From Streptomyces sp. NBC_00539 (lineage in GTDB: Bacteria; Actinomycetota; Actinomycetes; Streptomycetales; Streptomycetaceae), in contig NZ_CP107811.1 in the NCBI RefSeq assembly GCF_036346105.1, forward strand, positions 4,731,501 to 4,795,500: a stretch of 64,000 bases of DNA. Reading direction: 5' to 3'. The notes under the pieces were generated by a model that saw only the letters and a list, made by a program, of their open reading frames with translations, ran no database searches and was not told where the DNA came from. Below, piece after piece: positions 52,306 to 61,013 of this stretch. A program made the position numbers and the translations under genes. The first letter of the stretch is position 1; every line of letters begins with the position of its first letter.

Positions 52306-52887
52306 CTAAGGGGCCGCCTGCGGGCCGCGGAGCAGGGTCAGGAAGGAGCGGAACGCGGCGGGCATGTCCACCGACTGCGGGGCGAGGAGCCACTGGTACT
52401 GGAGGCCGTCCATCACCGCCGTCAGCAGCGGGGCCGCCTCCTCGGGGGTGAGGCCGGAGGGGAGGCGGTCGCCGAACTCGGCGCGCAGCACCGCGGCCAT
52501 CTCGGCGCGGACCTGCGCGTAGCGGTCGGTGAAGAACTCCCGGGCCGGGTGGCCGTCGGTGACGCTCTCGCCCAGCAGCGCCGAGAAGGTCTGCACGATG
52601 CCCGGGCGCATCGCGTTGTAGTCGACGAGGGAGGCCAGCAGGTCGAGCCGCCAGGTGTCCGCCGAGGCGCGCGAGCCGCCGCCGGTGTCCCAGCGGTCGC
52701 GCTCCTCCAGCACCGCGACCAGCAGTGCCTCCTTGGTGGGGAAGTAGTGCAGCAGCCCCTGCTGGGTCAGGCCGACGCGTTCGGCGACCGCGCCCAGGGA
52801 CGCGCCCCGGTAGCCGCGCTCGGCGATCACCTCGACCGCGGCGCGCACGATCTCGCCGCGCCGCTCCTCGCTCCTCGTCCTGGCCAT
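52306..52887 (-). CDS. TetR-family transcriptional regulator
   Basis: The 193-residue regulator has an N-terminal helix-turn-helix (IVRAAVEVIAERGYRGASLGAVAERVGLTQQGLLHYFPTKEAL) followed by an all-helical ligand domain. It diverges from the GH3 beta-glucosidase gene with 181 bases between and may control it, although most glucosidase genes of Streptomyces answer to LacI-type regulators. The ATG at 52887 is the family start (MARTRSEERRGEI). No CebR-like operator (TGGGAGCGCTCCCA) is seen in the gap. Confidence 0.9.
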   Translation of the reverse strand: MARTRSEERRGEIVRAAVEVIAERGYRGASLGAVAERVGLTQQGLLHYFPTKEALLVAVLEERDRWDTGGGSRASADTWRLDLLASLVDYNAMRPGIVQTFSALLGESVTDGHPAREFFTDRYAQVRAEMAAVLRAEFGDRLPSGLTPEEAAPLLTAVMDGLQYQWLLAPQSVDMPAAFRSFLTLLRGPQAAP

Positions 52888-53005
52888 CGCCCCGGCACCC
52901 CTTCCCGTCCGCACCCTGCCCCGCCAGCAGGACCGTACGGCATGCTGATATCACAAGAACATCACGAGACCTACCGCTCTACAGGGAACGGGTCCACGAT
53001 GGGCA

Positions 53006-53030
53006 CACCGCACCGCACCGCACCGCACCG
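53006..53030 (+). repeat. CACCG x5 simple repeat
   Basis: Five exact CACCG units lie 38 bases before the GH3 gene start, within its probable leader. Confidence 0.9.
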
Positions 53031-53068
53031 CGCCGCCCACCGCACCCACCCGACGAGGAGGCACGGCC

Positions 53069-55522
53069 GTGACCGATGCCGATCAGGCCCGTGAAGACGC
53101 CGTAGAGGCCGCGCTCGACAAGCTGGATCTCGACACCAAGACCCGTCTGCTGGCAGGTCAGGACATGTGGTCCCTGCCCGCCGTCCCCGAGATCGGGCTG
53201 GCGTCCCTGGTCATGTCCGACGGTCCCGTCGGCGTGCGCGGCGTGCGCTGGACCGCCGACGACCCGTCCGTCGCGCTGCCCTCCCCGACCGCGCTCGCCG
53301 CGGCCTGGGACCCCGCGCTCGCCCGCCGGGCCGGCCGGCTCCTCGCCCAGGAAGCGCGCCGCAAGGGCGTCCACGTACTCCTCGCCCCGACCGTCAACCT
53401 GCACCGGTCCCCACTCGGAGGCCGGCACTTCGAGTGCTACTCCGAGGACCCGTACCTCACCGGCGCCATCGGCTCCGGCTACGTCAGCGGAGTGCAGGAC
53501 GGCGGGGTGGCCACCACCGTCAAGCACTTCGTCGGCAACGACGCCGAGACCGACCGCTTCACCGTGGACGACGTGATCGCACCGCGCACCCTGCGCGAGC
53601 TGTACCTCGCGCCCTTCGAGGCCATCGTCAAGAACGCCCGCCCCTGGGGCATCATGACCGCCTACAACCAGGTCAACGGCTCGTCCATGACCGAGCACCG
53701 GCACCTCGTCAACGAGGTGCTGCGCGCCGAGTGGGGCTTCGACGGGTGCAACGTCTCGGACTGGATGGCCGCACGCTCCACCACCGGCGCCCTCCTCGGC
53801 GGCCTCGACGTGGCCATGCCCGGCCCCCGCACCGTCTACGGCAGCGCCCTCGCCGGAGCCGCCCGCGCCGGGGAGGTCCCGCCGGAGGCGGTGGACGGCG
53901 CCGTGCGCAACGTCCTGCGCCTCGCCGCCCGCGTCGGCGCCCTGGAAGGCGCGCCCGCCGCCGTCACCGAACCTCCGGCCGGGATCGACGGTCAGGCGCT
54001 GGCCCGGGAGATCGCGGCCCGGGGCTTCGTGCTCGTCCGCAACGAGCCCGCGTCCGGCGGGCGGCGCGCCCTGCCGCTCGACACCGCGCCCGGCCGCACG
54101 GTGGCCCTGGTCGGCGCCGCAGCCCGCGACGCCCGGGTCCTCGGCGGCGGCTCGGCGACGGTCTTCCCCGAGCGGGTCGTCTCCCCGCTCGACGGTCTGG
54201 GAGCCGCGCTTCCCGCCGGGTCGCTCACGTTCAGTGTCGGCGCCGACCCCAGCGAGGAGCTCGTCCCGGCCGACAAGGGCTTCGAGCTCCGCGCGATCTG
54301 CCGCGACGCCTCGGGCGCCGTCCTCGGCGAAGGCAGCCTGCCGTCCGGCCAGGTGCAGTGGATCGGCGAGGACCTCCCGGCCGGCGCCACGTACGAGACG
54401 ATGGCGAGCATCGAGGTCACCGGCACGTTCGTGCCGCGCGAGAGCGGCGAGCACGCCTTCGGCACCCGGGGGCTCGGCGTCTTCGCCCTCGCCGTGGACG
54501 GGCGCACGCTCTGGGAGGGCGTCCAGCGGATGGGCGAGGAGGCCGACCCGTTCGAGGCCTTCTTCGGCGCCCCCAGCGAACGCACCCGCACCACCTTGAC
54601 CGCGGGGGAGCCCGTCGAGGTGTCCTTGACCTTCCAGGTGCCCGACGTGAGCGCCCTGCCGCTCAAGGCGATCATGTTCTCGCTGCTCCACCTGGGGCCC
54701 CGGCGGGACGCGGACGAGCTGATCGCGGAGGCCGTGGAGGCCGCCCGGGCCGCCGATACCGCCGTGGTCGTCGTCGCCACCACCGAGCGCGTCGAGTCCG
54801 AGGGCTTCGACCGCAAGGACCTGAGGCTGCCGGGGCGCCAGGACGACCTGGTCCGTGCCGTCGCCGCCGTGAACCGGAACACCGTGGTCGTCGTCAACGC
54901 CGGTTCCCCCGTGGAACTGCCCTGGCGCGCGGACGTGGCCGCCGTGCTGCTCACCTGGTTCCCCGGGCAGGAGGGCGGCGCCGCGCTGGCCGACGTACTC
55001 CTCGGGGAGACCGAGCCGGGCGGCCGGCTGCCCACCACCTGGCCCGCCGCGCTCGCCGACGCACCCGTCACCGAGGTCGTCCCCCGCGAGGGGCGGCTGG
55101 AGTACCGCGAGGGGCTCCTCATCGGGCACCGGGCGTACGAGGCCCGGGGGGTGAAGCCCGCCTACCCGTTCGGGCACGGCCTCGGCTACACCGAATGGGC
55201 GTACGAGGCGCTGGAGGTCACCGGGTCGGTGGCGCGGGTGCGGCTCACCAACACGGGCGCCCGGCCCGGGCGGGAGATCGTCCAGCTCTACCTGGCGCCG
55301 CTCGCCGACGACGCGGGGCGCCCGGCGAGCTGGCTGGCGGGGTTCGCACCGGTCGCCGCGGGCCCCGGTGAGAGCGTCGAGCTGGAGATCACCCTGCCGG
55401 ACCGGTCCTTCGAGGTCTGGGACGAGAGCGCCGGCTCCTGGCGCCGCGTCGGCGGCGGATACGAGGTCCGGGCGAGCCGTGCGCACGGCGACACGCGGCT
55501 GACGGCCACTCTCCACGTCTAA
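53069..55522 (+). CDS. Glycoside hydrolase family 3 beta-glucosidase with PA14 insertion
   Basis: The 817-residue hydrolase has an N-terminal TIM barrel (GPVGVRG, LLAPTVNLHRSPLGGRHFECYSEDP, VKHFVGNDAE) with nucleophile Asp231 in NVSDWMA. The alpha/beta sandwich follows, interrupted by a PA14-type beta domain (about 385-520), and a C-terminal fibronectin III-like domain (about 735-817). There is no signal peptide, so it acts in the cytosol on imported beta-glucosides or oligosaccharides. The GTG at 53069 has GAGGAGG upstream. No sugar ABC transporter adjoins. The exact sugar is not predictable. Confidence 0.94.
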   Translation: MTDADQAREDAVEAALDKLDLDTKTRLLAGQDMWSLPAVPEIGLASLVMSDGPVGVRGVRWTADDPSVALPSPTALAAAWDPALARRAGRLLAQEARRKGVHVLLAPTVNLHRSPLGGRHFECYSEDPYLTGAIGSGYVSGVQDGGVATTVKHFVGNDAETDRFTVDDVIAPRTLRELYLAPFEAIVKNARPWGIMTAYNQVNGSSMTEHRHLVNEVLRAEWGFDGCNVSDWMAARSTTGALLGGLDVAMPGPRTVYGSALAGAARAGEVPPEAVDGAVRNVLRLAARVGALEGAPAAVTEPPAGIDGQALAREIAARGFVLVRNEPASGGRRALPLDTAPGRTVALVGAAARDARVLGGGSATVFPERVVSPLDGLGAALPAGSLTFSVGADPSEELVPADKGFELRAICRDASGAVLGEGSLPSGQVQWIGEDLPAGATYETMASIEVTGTFVPRESGEHAFGTRGLGVFALAVDGRTLWEGVQRMGEEADPFEAFFGAPSERTRTTLTAGEPVEVSLTFQVPDVSALPLKAIMFSLLHLGPRRDADELIAEAVEAARAADTAVVVVATTERVESEGFDRKDLRLPGRQDDLVRAVAAVNRNTVVVVNAGSPVELPWRADVAAVLLTWFPGQEGGAALADVLLGETEPGGRLPTTWPAALADAPVTEVVPREGRLEYREGLLIGHRAYEARGVKPAYPFGHGLGYTEWAYEALEVTGSVARVRLTNTGARPGREIVQLYLAPLADDAGRPASWLAGFAPVAAGPGESVELEITLPDRSFEVWDESAGSWRRVGGGYEVRASRAHGDTRLTATLHV

Positions 55523-55616
55523 TGGCCGGAAATCACCCCTGAACCGGACCGGTGGAGGCCCCTGACGGCCCCCGCCGGTCCTCTCGCCCCGGCCCTGCCG
55601 CCGATGCCGCCGGAAC

Positions 55617-56513
55617 TCAGCGCGGCAGCTCGGGCGCCGTCACCTGCCGGTGCGCGAGTTCCGCGAGCCGGGCCTGACCGGCCTTGCCCGGGTGGAACCA
55701 GTCCCAGCGGCTCAACTGCTCGGCCCCGAAGGGGTACTGGAACACGGCGCCGCCGTCGTAGCGGCAGAGCGGGTCCTTCGCGCAGACGCTGCGCAGCACC
55801 TCGTTGTACTCGACCACGCGCGCCCGGACGCGTTCCCGCCGGGCCGTCGCCTCCTCAGTGGACGACAGCGGCTCGGCCAGCATCGACTGGCAGATGCCGA
55901 GCTTCCACACCTGCCGGACCATCGGGGCGTCCTTGCCCTGCTCCCACAGCCGCTGCAAGTCCGGCACGGAGGACACGTACACCTGGGTCGAGGGGGACGC
56001 GGCCCGCAGGACGGCGAGGGCCTTCTCGAAGCCGTCCTTGAAGGCGGCGACCGAGGTCATGGAGGAAGTCGTGGGCCGGCAGGCGTCGTTCGAGCCGACC
56101 ATCACCGTGACCAGGTCGGGCTTGTGCTCGGCGGCCGAGGCCAGCTGGCCCGCCAGGTCCGCCATCCGGGACCCGGTCACCGCGTAGTTCCAGCTGTTCG
56201 CGGGTGCATCGGCCTGCCCGAGCAGCCGGGTGGCGAGGGAGTCGACCTCGGGGTCGGCCCCGGTGGCCCACGAGACCTCCGGGCAGTCCGCCAGCACCGA
56301 ACAGGCGTCGAACCCCCGGGTGATGGAGTCACCCACGGCGGCGATGGACTTCGGGGCGGTGTTCCAGCGTGGTCCGGCCTGCGCCCCCCGGCCGCTCTCG
56401 CTGCCCGGCCCGCCGCCCTCACAGGCCGTCGTGCCCCCTGCCAGCAGGGCGGCCGTCGCGACCGCCGCCGCGAGGGTCCGGCGGGTGCGTCGGCGCGGAG
56501 CGGTGGTGCCCAT
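55617..56513 (-). CDS. Secreted SGNH/GDSL-family esterase (possible lipoprotein)
   Basis: The 298-residue protein has a twin-basic N-terminus (RRRTRR) and a hydrophobic segment ending LLAGGTTACEGG. This is either a lipobox-like site or a plain signal peptide. Catalytic blocks are AVGDSITRGFD (Ser), TGSRMADLAG, MVGSNDACRP (Asn) and DWFHPGKAGQ (Asp/His). Several cysteines in the mature part suggest disulfides. The family covers lipases and esterases secreted by Streptomyces. The ATG at 56513 with GGGAGGG upstream is chosen over a frame reaching 56609. It converges with the GH3 gene. Confidence 0.9.
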   Translation of the reverse strand: MGTTAPRRRTRRTLAAAVATAALLAGGTTACEGGGPGSESGRGAQAGPRWNTAPKSIAAVGDSITRGFDACSVLADCPEVSWATGADPEVDSLATRLLGQADAPANSWNYAVTGSRMADLAGQLASAAEHKPDLVTVMVGSNDACRPTTSSMTSVAAFKDGFEKALAVLRAASPSTQVYVSSVPDLQRLWEQGKDAPMVRQVWKLGICQSMLAEPLSSTEEATARRERVRARVVEYNEVLRSVCAKDPLCRYDGGAVFQYPFGAEQLSRWDWFHPGKAGQARLAELAHRQVTAPELPR

Positions 56514-56764
56514 CGGGGTGGTCCCTCCCTCGTCGCCCCCCGTCCTGCGGGGGCGTCCTGCTGAGTGAATGCTCTGTGTCCACGGGGGTTCTGAGCGACC
56601 GTACGTCACACCGGGACCCCTGGCGCACGGTAGCTTTTTCCCGTGGCGTTTCGGCCGCAGGTCCCGCGACGCAATGTCAGATCATTTCCGTTACATTACA
56701 TCTCGTCACATACTGTCCGTTTTCTGGAGTTTATTCCCGACCTCGTCCCACACTGGAGGTCCCG

Positions 56765-57259
56765 GTGACGACACGTGGAGTTCTGTACGTGCATTCCGCG
56801 CCGCGCGCGCTCTGCCCGCACGTGGAATGGGCTGTTGCGGGTGTTCTCGGGGTGCGGGTGAACCTCGACTGGATCAGGCAGCCGGCCTCCCCCGGCACCT
56901 GGAGATCCGAGTTCTCCTGGCAGGCCGAGGCGGGCACCGCCTCGAAACTCGCCTCCGCGCTGCGCGGCTGGCACCTGCTGCGCTTCGAAGTGACGGCCGA
57001 GCCCTGCCCGACGGCCGAGGGGGAGCGCTACAGCTCGACCCCCGACCTCGGCATCTTCCACGCCGTCACCGGACTGCACGGCGACATCCTGATCCCCGAG
57101 GACCGGCTGCGCGCCGCCCTCGCCCGCTCCGCGCGCGGCGAGAGCCACCTGGAGACGGAGATCTCCACGCTGCTCGGCAAGCCCTGGGACGACGAGCTGG
57201 AGCCCTTCCGCCACGCGGGCGAGGGCGCCCCGGTCCGCTGGCTCCACCAGGTGGTCTGA
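56765..57259 (+). CDS. DUF3145 family protein
   Basis: The 164-residue cytoplasmic protein is of the actinobacterial DUF3145 family. Characteristic segments are TRGVLYVHSAPRALCPHVEWA, LDWIRQPASPGTWRSEFSWQ and LLGKPWDDELEPFRHAGEG. Function is unknown, but it is widely conserved and regularly placed next to the fab operon, as here, suggesting a link with fatty acid or cell-envelope metabolism. GGAGG lies 6 bases upstream of the GTG at 56765. The 251-base gap before it (56514-56764) includes an A/T-rich promoter-like stretch near 56680-56735. Confidence 0.88.
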   Translation: MTTRGVLYVHSAPRALCPHVEWAVAGVLGVRVNLDWIRQPASPGTWRSEFSWQAEAGTASKLASALRGWHLLRFEVTAEPCPTAEGERYSSTPDLGIFHAVTGLHGDILIPEDRLRAALARSARGESHLETEISTLLGKPWDDELEPFRHAGEGAPVRWLHQVV

Positions 57260-57277
57260 GCCGCTCCCGGTCAGGCG

Positions 57278-57312
57278 GAAGGCCCCGCCCGGCACAGCCG
57301 GGCGGGGCCTTC
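57278..57312. terminator. Bidirectional terminator between DUF3145 gene and fabF
   Basis: A perfect 16-bp stem (57278-57293 with 57297-57312) with a 3-nt loop lies between two converging stops (57259 and 57329). Confidence 0.9.
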
Positions 57313-57328
57313 GACGTCGAACGGGGTA

Positions 57329-58594
57329 TCAGACCGTGCGGAACGCCAGCGTCACGTTGTGGCCGCCGAAACCGAACGAGTTGTTGATCGCCGAGATCGG
57401 ACCGTCCACCGGCAGCTTGCGCGGCTCACCGCGCACGATGTCCGCGTCGATGTCGTCGTCCAGCTCGTCGACGTTGATCGTCGGCGGGGCGATCCGGTGG
57501 TACAGGGCCAGCACCGTCGCGACGGTCTCGATACCGCCGGCACCGCCCAGCAGGTGACCGGTCATCGACTTGGTCGCGGAGATCGCGATGTGGTCGAGGT
57601 CGTCGCCCAGGACCTTGCGCAGGGCCTTCAGCTCGGCCGTGTCACCCTGCGGGGTGGACGTGGCGTGCGCGTTCAGGTGCACCAGTTCGGACGGGTCCAG
57701 GTCCGTGTTGTCGAGCAGGTTCTGCACGGCGGCCGCGACACCGCGGCCCGTCGGCTCCGGCTGCGCGATGTGGTGGCTGTCCGCGGACAGGCCCTGGCCC
57801 AGCACCTCGCAGTAGACCCGGGCGCCGCGCGCGGCGGCGTGCTCGGCGGACTCCAGCACCACGACGCCGGCGCCCTCGCCGAGGACGAAGCCGTCACGGG
57901 CCTTGTCGTACGGACGCGAGGCCTGCTCGGGGTTCTCGTTGTTCTTGGACATCGCCATCATGTTGGCGAACGCGGCGATCGGCAGCGGGTGGATCGCCGC
58001 CTCGGTCCCGCCGGCGACGACCACGTCGGCGCGGCCGGTACGGATCATCTCGACGGCGTAGCCGATGGCCTCGGCGCCCGACGCGCACGCGCTGACCGGG
58101 GTGTGCACACCGGCGCGGGCGTTGACCTCGAGGCCGACGTTGGCCGACGGGCCGTTCGGCATGAGCATGGGGACGGTGTGCGGGGAGACCCGGCGCACGC
58201 CCTTTTCCTTCAGTACGTCGTACTGGTCGAGCAGAGTGGTGACGCCGCCGATGCCGGAGGCGATCACGGTGCCCAGGCGCTCGGGGAGGACGGAGACGTC
58301 CTCGCCGGCCGGGGCGGTGTAGCCCGCGTCGGCCCAGGCCTCACGGGCCGCGATCAGCGCGAACTGCGCCGAACGGTCGAGCTTGCGGGCCAGCGGCTTG
58401 GGCAGGACTTCGCCGGGGTCCACGGCGGCCTGAGCGGCGATGCGGACCGGGAGTTCGGCGAAACGTTCGCCCTCCAGGGGCTTGACGCCGGAACGGCCGG
58501 CAAGCAGACCTTCCCAGGTCGAAGCGCTGTCGCCACCCAGCGGAGTGGTTGCGCCGATACCGGTGACGACCACGGTGCGATTGGTCGGGCTCAC
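57329..58594 (-). CDS. fabF: Beta-ketoacyl-ACP synthase II
   Basis: The 421-residue condensing enzyme elongates acyl-ACP with malonyl-ACP. The active-site Cys is in VSACASGAEAIG, and the His pair is in NAHATSTPQGD and KSMTGHLLGGAG, with GFGGHN near the end. The GTG at 58594 is preceded by GGAG; a longer frame to 58660 lacks family similarity. It is the last gene of the leftward fabD-fabH-acpP-fabF operon and ends at a strong bidirectional hairpin. The single KAS II here supports housekeeping fatty acid synthesis, not a polyketide cluster. Confidence 0.96.
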   Translation of the reverse strand: MSPTNRTVVVTGIGATTPLGGDSASTWEGLLAGRSGVKPLEGERFAELPVRIAAQAAVDPGEVLPKPLARKLDRSAQFALIAAREAWADAGYTAPAGEDVSVLPERLGTVIASGIGGVTTLLDQYDVLKEKGVRRVSPHTVPMLMPNGPSANVGLEVNARAGVHTPVSACASGAEAIGYAVEMIRTGRADVVVAGGTEAAIHPLPIAAFANMMAMSKNNENPEQASRPYDKARDGFVLGEGAGVVVLESAEHAAARGARVYCEVLGQGLSADSHHIAQPEPTGRGVAAAVQNLLDNTDLDPSELVHLNAHATSTPQGDTAELKALRKVLGDDLDHIAISATKSMTGHLLGGAGGIETVATVLALYHRIAPPTINVDELDDDIDADIVRGEPRKLPVDGPISAINNSFGFGGHNVTLAFRTV

Positions 58595-58675
58595 AGGAAT
58601 TCTTTCTCCACGTCTCAGGGGGTGCTGAATTGTCACGGCGCCACCGCGGGGTGGCGACAAACGCTCGGCAGGCTC

Positions 58676-58924
58676 TTAGGCCTGGTTCTTCAGGATGTAC
58701 TCAGCGGCGTCGCCGACCGTCTTGAGGTTCTTGACGTCCTCGTCCGGGATCTTGACGTCGAAGCGCTCTTCGGCGGCGACGACGACCTCGACCATGGACA
58801 GGGAGTCGACGTCCAGGTCGTCGGTGAAGGACTTGTCGACCTGGACGTCCTCGGTCGGGATACCGGCGATCTCGTTGACGATCTCGGCGAGACCCTCGAC
58901 GATCTCTTCCTGGGTGGCGGCCAT
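58676..58924 (-). CDS. acpP: Acyl carrier protein
   Basis: The 82-residue acidic helical protein carries acyl chains on a phosphopantetheine attached to the Ser of DVDSLSMVEVV. The sequence AATQEEIVEGLAEIVNEIAGI is typical of Streptomyces AcpP. It uses a TAA stop. It lies between fabH and fabF in the operon, with gaps of 57 and 81 bases. The gap to fabF could hold processing sites that raise ACP levels. Confidence 0.97.
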   Translation of the reverse strand: MAATQEEIVEGLAEIVNEIAGIPTEDVQVDKSFTDDLDVDSLSMVEVVVAAEERFDVKIPDEDVKNLKTVGDAAEYILKNQA

Positions 58925-58981
58925 GAGGCGCTCCTTCTTTAGCTAATTGAATGATCAGGGAGGGAAAAAACGATCCCGGCC

Positions 58982-59986
58982 CTAGGGGAGGGTAACGACC
59001 GTCGCGGCGTAGACGAGCCCCGCCCCGAAGCCGATGACGAGCGCGGTGTCGCCGCTCTTCGCCGCTCCGGTCGCCAGGAGCCGCTCCATAGCGAGCGGAA
59101 TCGAGGCGGCCGACGTATTGCCGGTGGTTTCCACGTCACGGGCGACCGTGACGTGGTCCGGCAGCTTGAGAGTCTTCACCATCGAGTCGATGATCCGCAT
59201 GTTGGCCTGGTGCGGAATGAAGACGTCCAGGTCATCCGCGGTGATCCCGGCCGCGTCGAGCGCCTGCTGGGCCACCTTGGCCATCTCGAAGACGGCCCAG
59301 CGGAAGACCGCCTGGCCCTCCTGGGTGATGGCCGGGAACTTCTCCCCGCCGCCCTTGCCGAGGTACTCGTCCCACGGCACGGTCTGCTTGATCGTCTCGG
59401 ACTTGTCGCCCTCCGAACCCCACACCGTGGGGCCGATGGCCGGTTCGTCCGAAGGACCGACGACCACCGCGCCGGCGCCGTCGCCGAACAGGAAGGCCGT
59501 CGCCCGGTCCTCCAGGTCGGTCAGGTCCGACAGGCGCTCGACACCGATGACGAGGACGTACTGCGCGGACCCCTCGACGACCATGCCCTTGGCCAGCGTC
59601 AGGCCGTAACCGAACCCGGCGCAGCCAGCGGAGATGTCGAACGCGGCCGGCTTGACCGCCCCGACCCGGTGCGCGATCTCCGTCGCCACGGCCGGCGTCT
59701 GCTTGAAGTGCGAGACCGTGGAGACGATCACGGCGCCGATCTGCTCGGGCGAGACACCGGCATCGGCCAGCGCCTTGCCCGAGGCCTCCACCGACATCGC
59801 GGCGACGGTCTCCTCGGGCGAGGCCCAGTGCCGGGTCGCGATGCCCGAGCGCGAGCGGATCCACTCGTCGGACGAGTCGATCGTCTCCAGGATCACCTCG
59901 TTGGGCACCACACGGGTCGGGCGGTAGCCGCCGACACCGAGGATGCGGGCGTACGGGGAGCCCTTGGCAGGCTTGATCTTCGACAT
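58982..59986 (-). CDS. fabH: Beta-ketoacyl-ACP synthase III
   Basis: The 334-residue enzyme starts fatty acid synthesis by condensing acyl-CoA with malonyl-ACP. In Streptomyces it takes branched starter units. The Cys-His-Asn triad is in SAGCAGFGYG, IPHQANMRI and TTGNTSAASIP. The ATG at 59986 (MSKIKPAKGSPYARILG) follows GGAG, 20 bases after the fabD stop, so both are cotranscribed. Length and motifs are normal. Confidence 0.97.
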   Translation of the reverse strand: MSKIKPAKGSPYARILGVGGYRPTRVVPNEVILETIDSSDEWIRSRSGIATRHWASPEETVAAMSVEASGKALADAGVSPEQIGAVIVSTVSHFKQTPAVATEIAHRVGAVKPAAFDISAGCAGFGYGLTLAKGMVVEGSAQYVLVIGVERLSDLTDLEDRATAFLFGDGAGAVVVGPSDEPAIGPTVWGSEGDKSETIKQTVPWDEYLGKGGGEKFPAITQEGQAVFRWAVFEMAKVAQQALDAAGITADDLDVFIPHQANMRIIDSMVKTLKLPDHVTVARDVETTGNTSAASIPLAMERLLATGAAKSGDTALVIGFGAGLVYAATVVTLP

Positions 59987-60006
59987 GCTGAGGGGGGCTC
60001 CTTCTC

Positions 60007-60924
60007 TCAGGCCGCGTGCTCGGCGAGGAGCTCCGCGGCCTTCTGGAGATCGTCCGGGGTCTTGAGGGCGACGCTCGGAACGCCCTTGAGAGCGCGCTTG
60101 GCCAGACCGGTGAGGGTCCCGCCGGGGCACAGCTCGATGATCCCGGTGACGCCCAGCTCGGCGAACGTCTCCATGCACAGGTCCCAGCGGACCGGATGGG
60201 CGACCTGGCCGACCAGGCGGGCGACGACATCGGCGCCCGAGGTGACGACCCCGCCGTCCTTGTTCGACACGTACGTCAGCGCCGGGTCCGCCGGGGAGAG
60301 GGCCTGCGCGGCCTCCTCCAGGGTGGCGACCGCCGGGGCCATGTGATGCGTGTGGAAGGCGCCCGCGACCTTGAGGGCGACGACCTTCATGGAGCCTTCG
60401 GGCTTGTCGGCCTCCAGAGCGGCGATCTGCTCCAGGGTGCCGGCCGCCACGATCTGGCCCGCGCCGTTGATGTTGGCCGGGGCGAGCCCCAGCTTCTCCA
60501 GGTGCGCCACGACCACGTCGCGGTCGCCGCCCAGCACCGCGGCCATGCCCGTGGGGGTGACGGCCGCGGCCTCGGCCATGGCCAGGCCCCGGGTCCGTAC
60601 GAACGACAGCGCGTCGGCCTCGCTCAGCACACCGGCGTACGCGGCGGCGGTGATCTCACCGACGCTGTGACCGGCGACCGCACCGAAAGCGGAGGGGGAA
60701 CCCAGCGCAGAAGCGGACAGCAGACCCGCCGCGACCAGCAGCGGCTGGGCCACCGCCGTGTCGCGGATCTCGTCCGCGTCGGCCTTCGTGCCGTAGTGGG
60801 CGAGGTCGAGCCCGAGAGCGTCGGACCACCCCGCCACGCGCTCGGCGGCGCCGGGGAGTTCGAGCCAGGGAGTCAGGAAGCCGGGCGTCTGAGCGCCTTG
60901 GCCTGGAGCGACGAGTACGAGCAC
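60007..60924 (-). CDS. fabD: Malonyl-CoA:ACP transacylase
   Basis: The 305-residue enzyme moves malonyl from CoA to AcpP. It has the start LVLVAPGQGAQTPGFL, the nucleophile Ser in VAGHSVGEITAAAY, the catalytic His in GAFHTHHM and C-terminal ELCPGGTLTGLAKR. The GTG at 60924 gives the family start; a GTG two codons earlier (60930) is equally close to the GAGAG ribosome site. It opens the fab operon and lies 89 bases from fasR. It may also supply polyketide synthases, as known in Streptomyces. Confidence 0.96.
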   Translation of the reverse strand: MLVLVAPGQGAQTPGFLTPWLELPGAAERVAGWSDALGLDLAHYGTKADADEIRDTAVAQPLLVAAGLLSASALGSPSAFGAVAGHSVGEITAAAYAGVLSEADALSFVRTRGLAMAEAAAVTPTGMAAVLGGDRDVVVAHLEKLGLAPANINGAGQIVAAGTLEQIAALEADKPEGSMKVVALKVAGAFHTHHMAPAVATLEEAAQALSPADPALTYVSNKDGGVVTSGADVVARLVGQVAHPVRWDLCMETFAELGVTGIIELCPGGTLTGLAKRALKGVPSVALKTPDDLQKAAELLAEHAA

Positions 60925-60930
60925 CCTCAC

Positions 60931-61013
60931 ACTCTCTCTTGTATTCGGCCCGCGCCGCCCGTGGGGACAGGGACGAAGAACCGTCGGGGTAATTGTTGAT
61001 GTCCGACAAAAGT
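60931..61013 (-). promoter_or_regulatory. fasR-fabD intergenic promoter region
   Basis: This A/T-richer 83-base gap should contain the fab operon promoter. TGTCCGACA (61000-61008) is a small palindrome within it, and TAATTGTTG lies beside it. FasR activates fabDHPF in Streptomyces, so its site is expected here. The exact site is not identified. Confidence 0.4.

Noticed and set aside
57329-60924. Polyketide biosynthetic cluster
   Set aside because: The ketosynthases, ACP and transacylase have primary fatty acid synthase motifs and order, with fasR and no tailoring genes.
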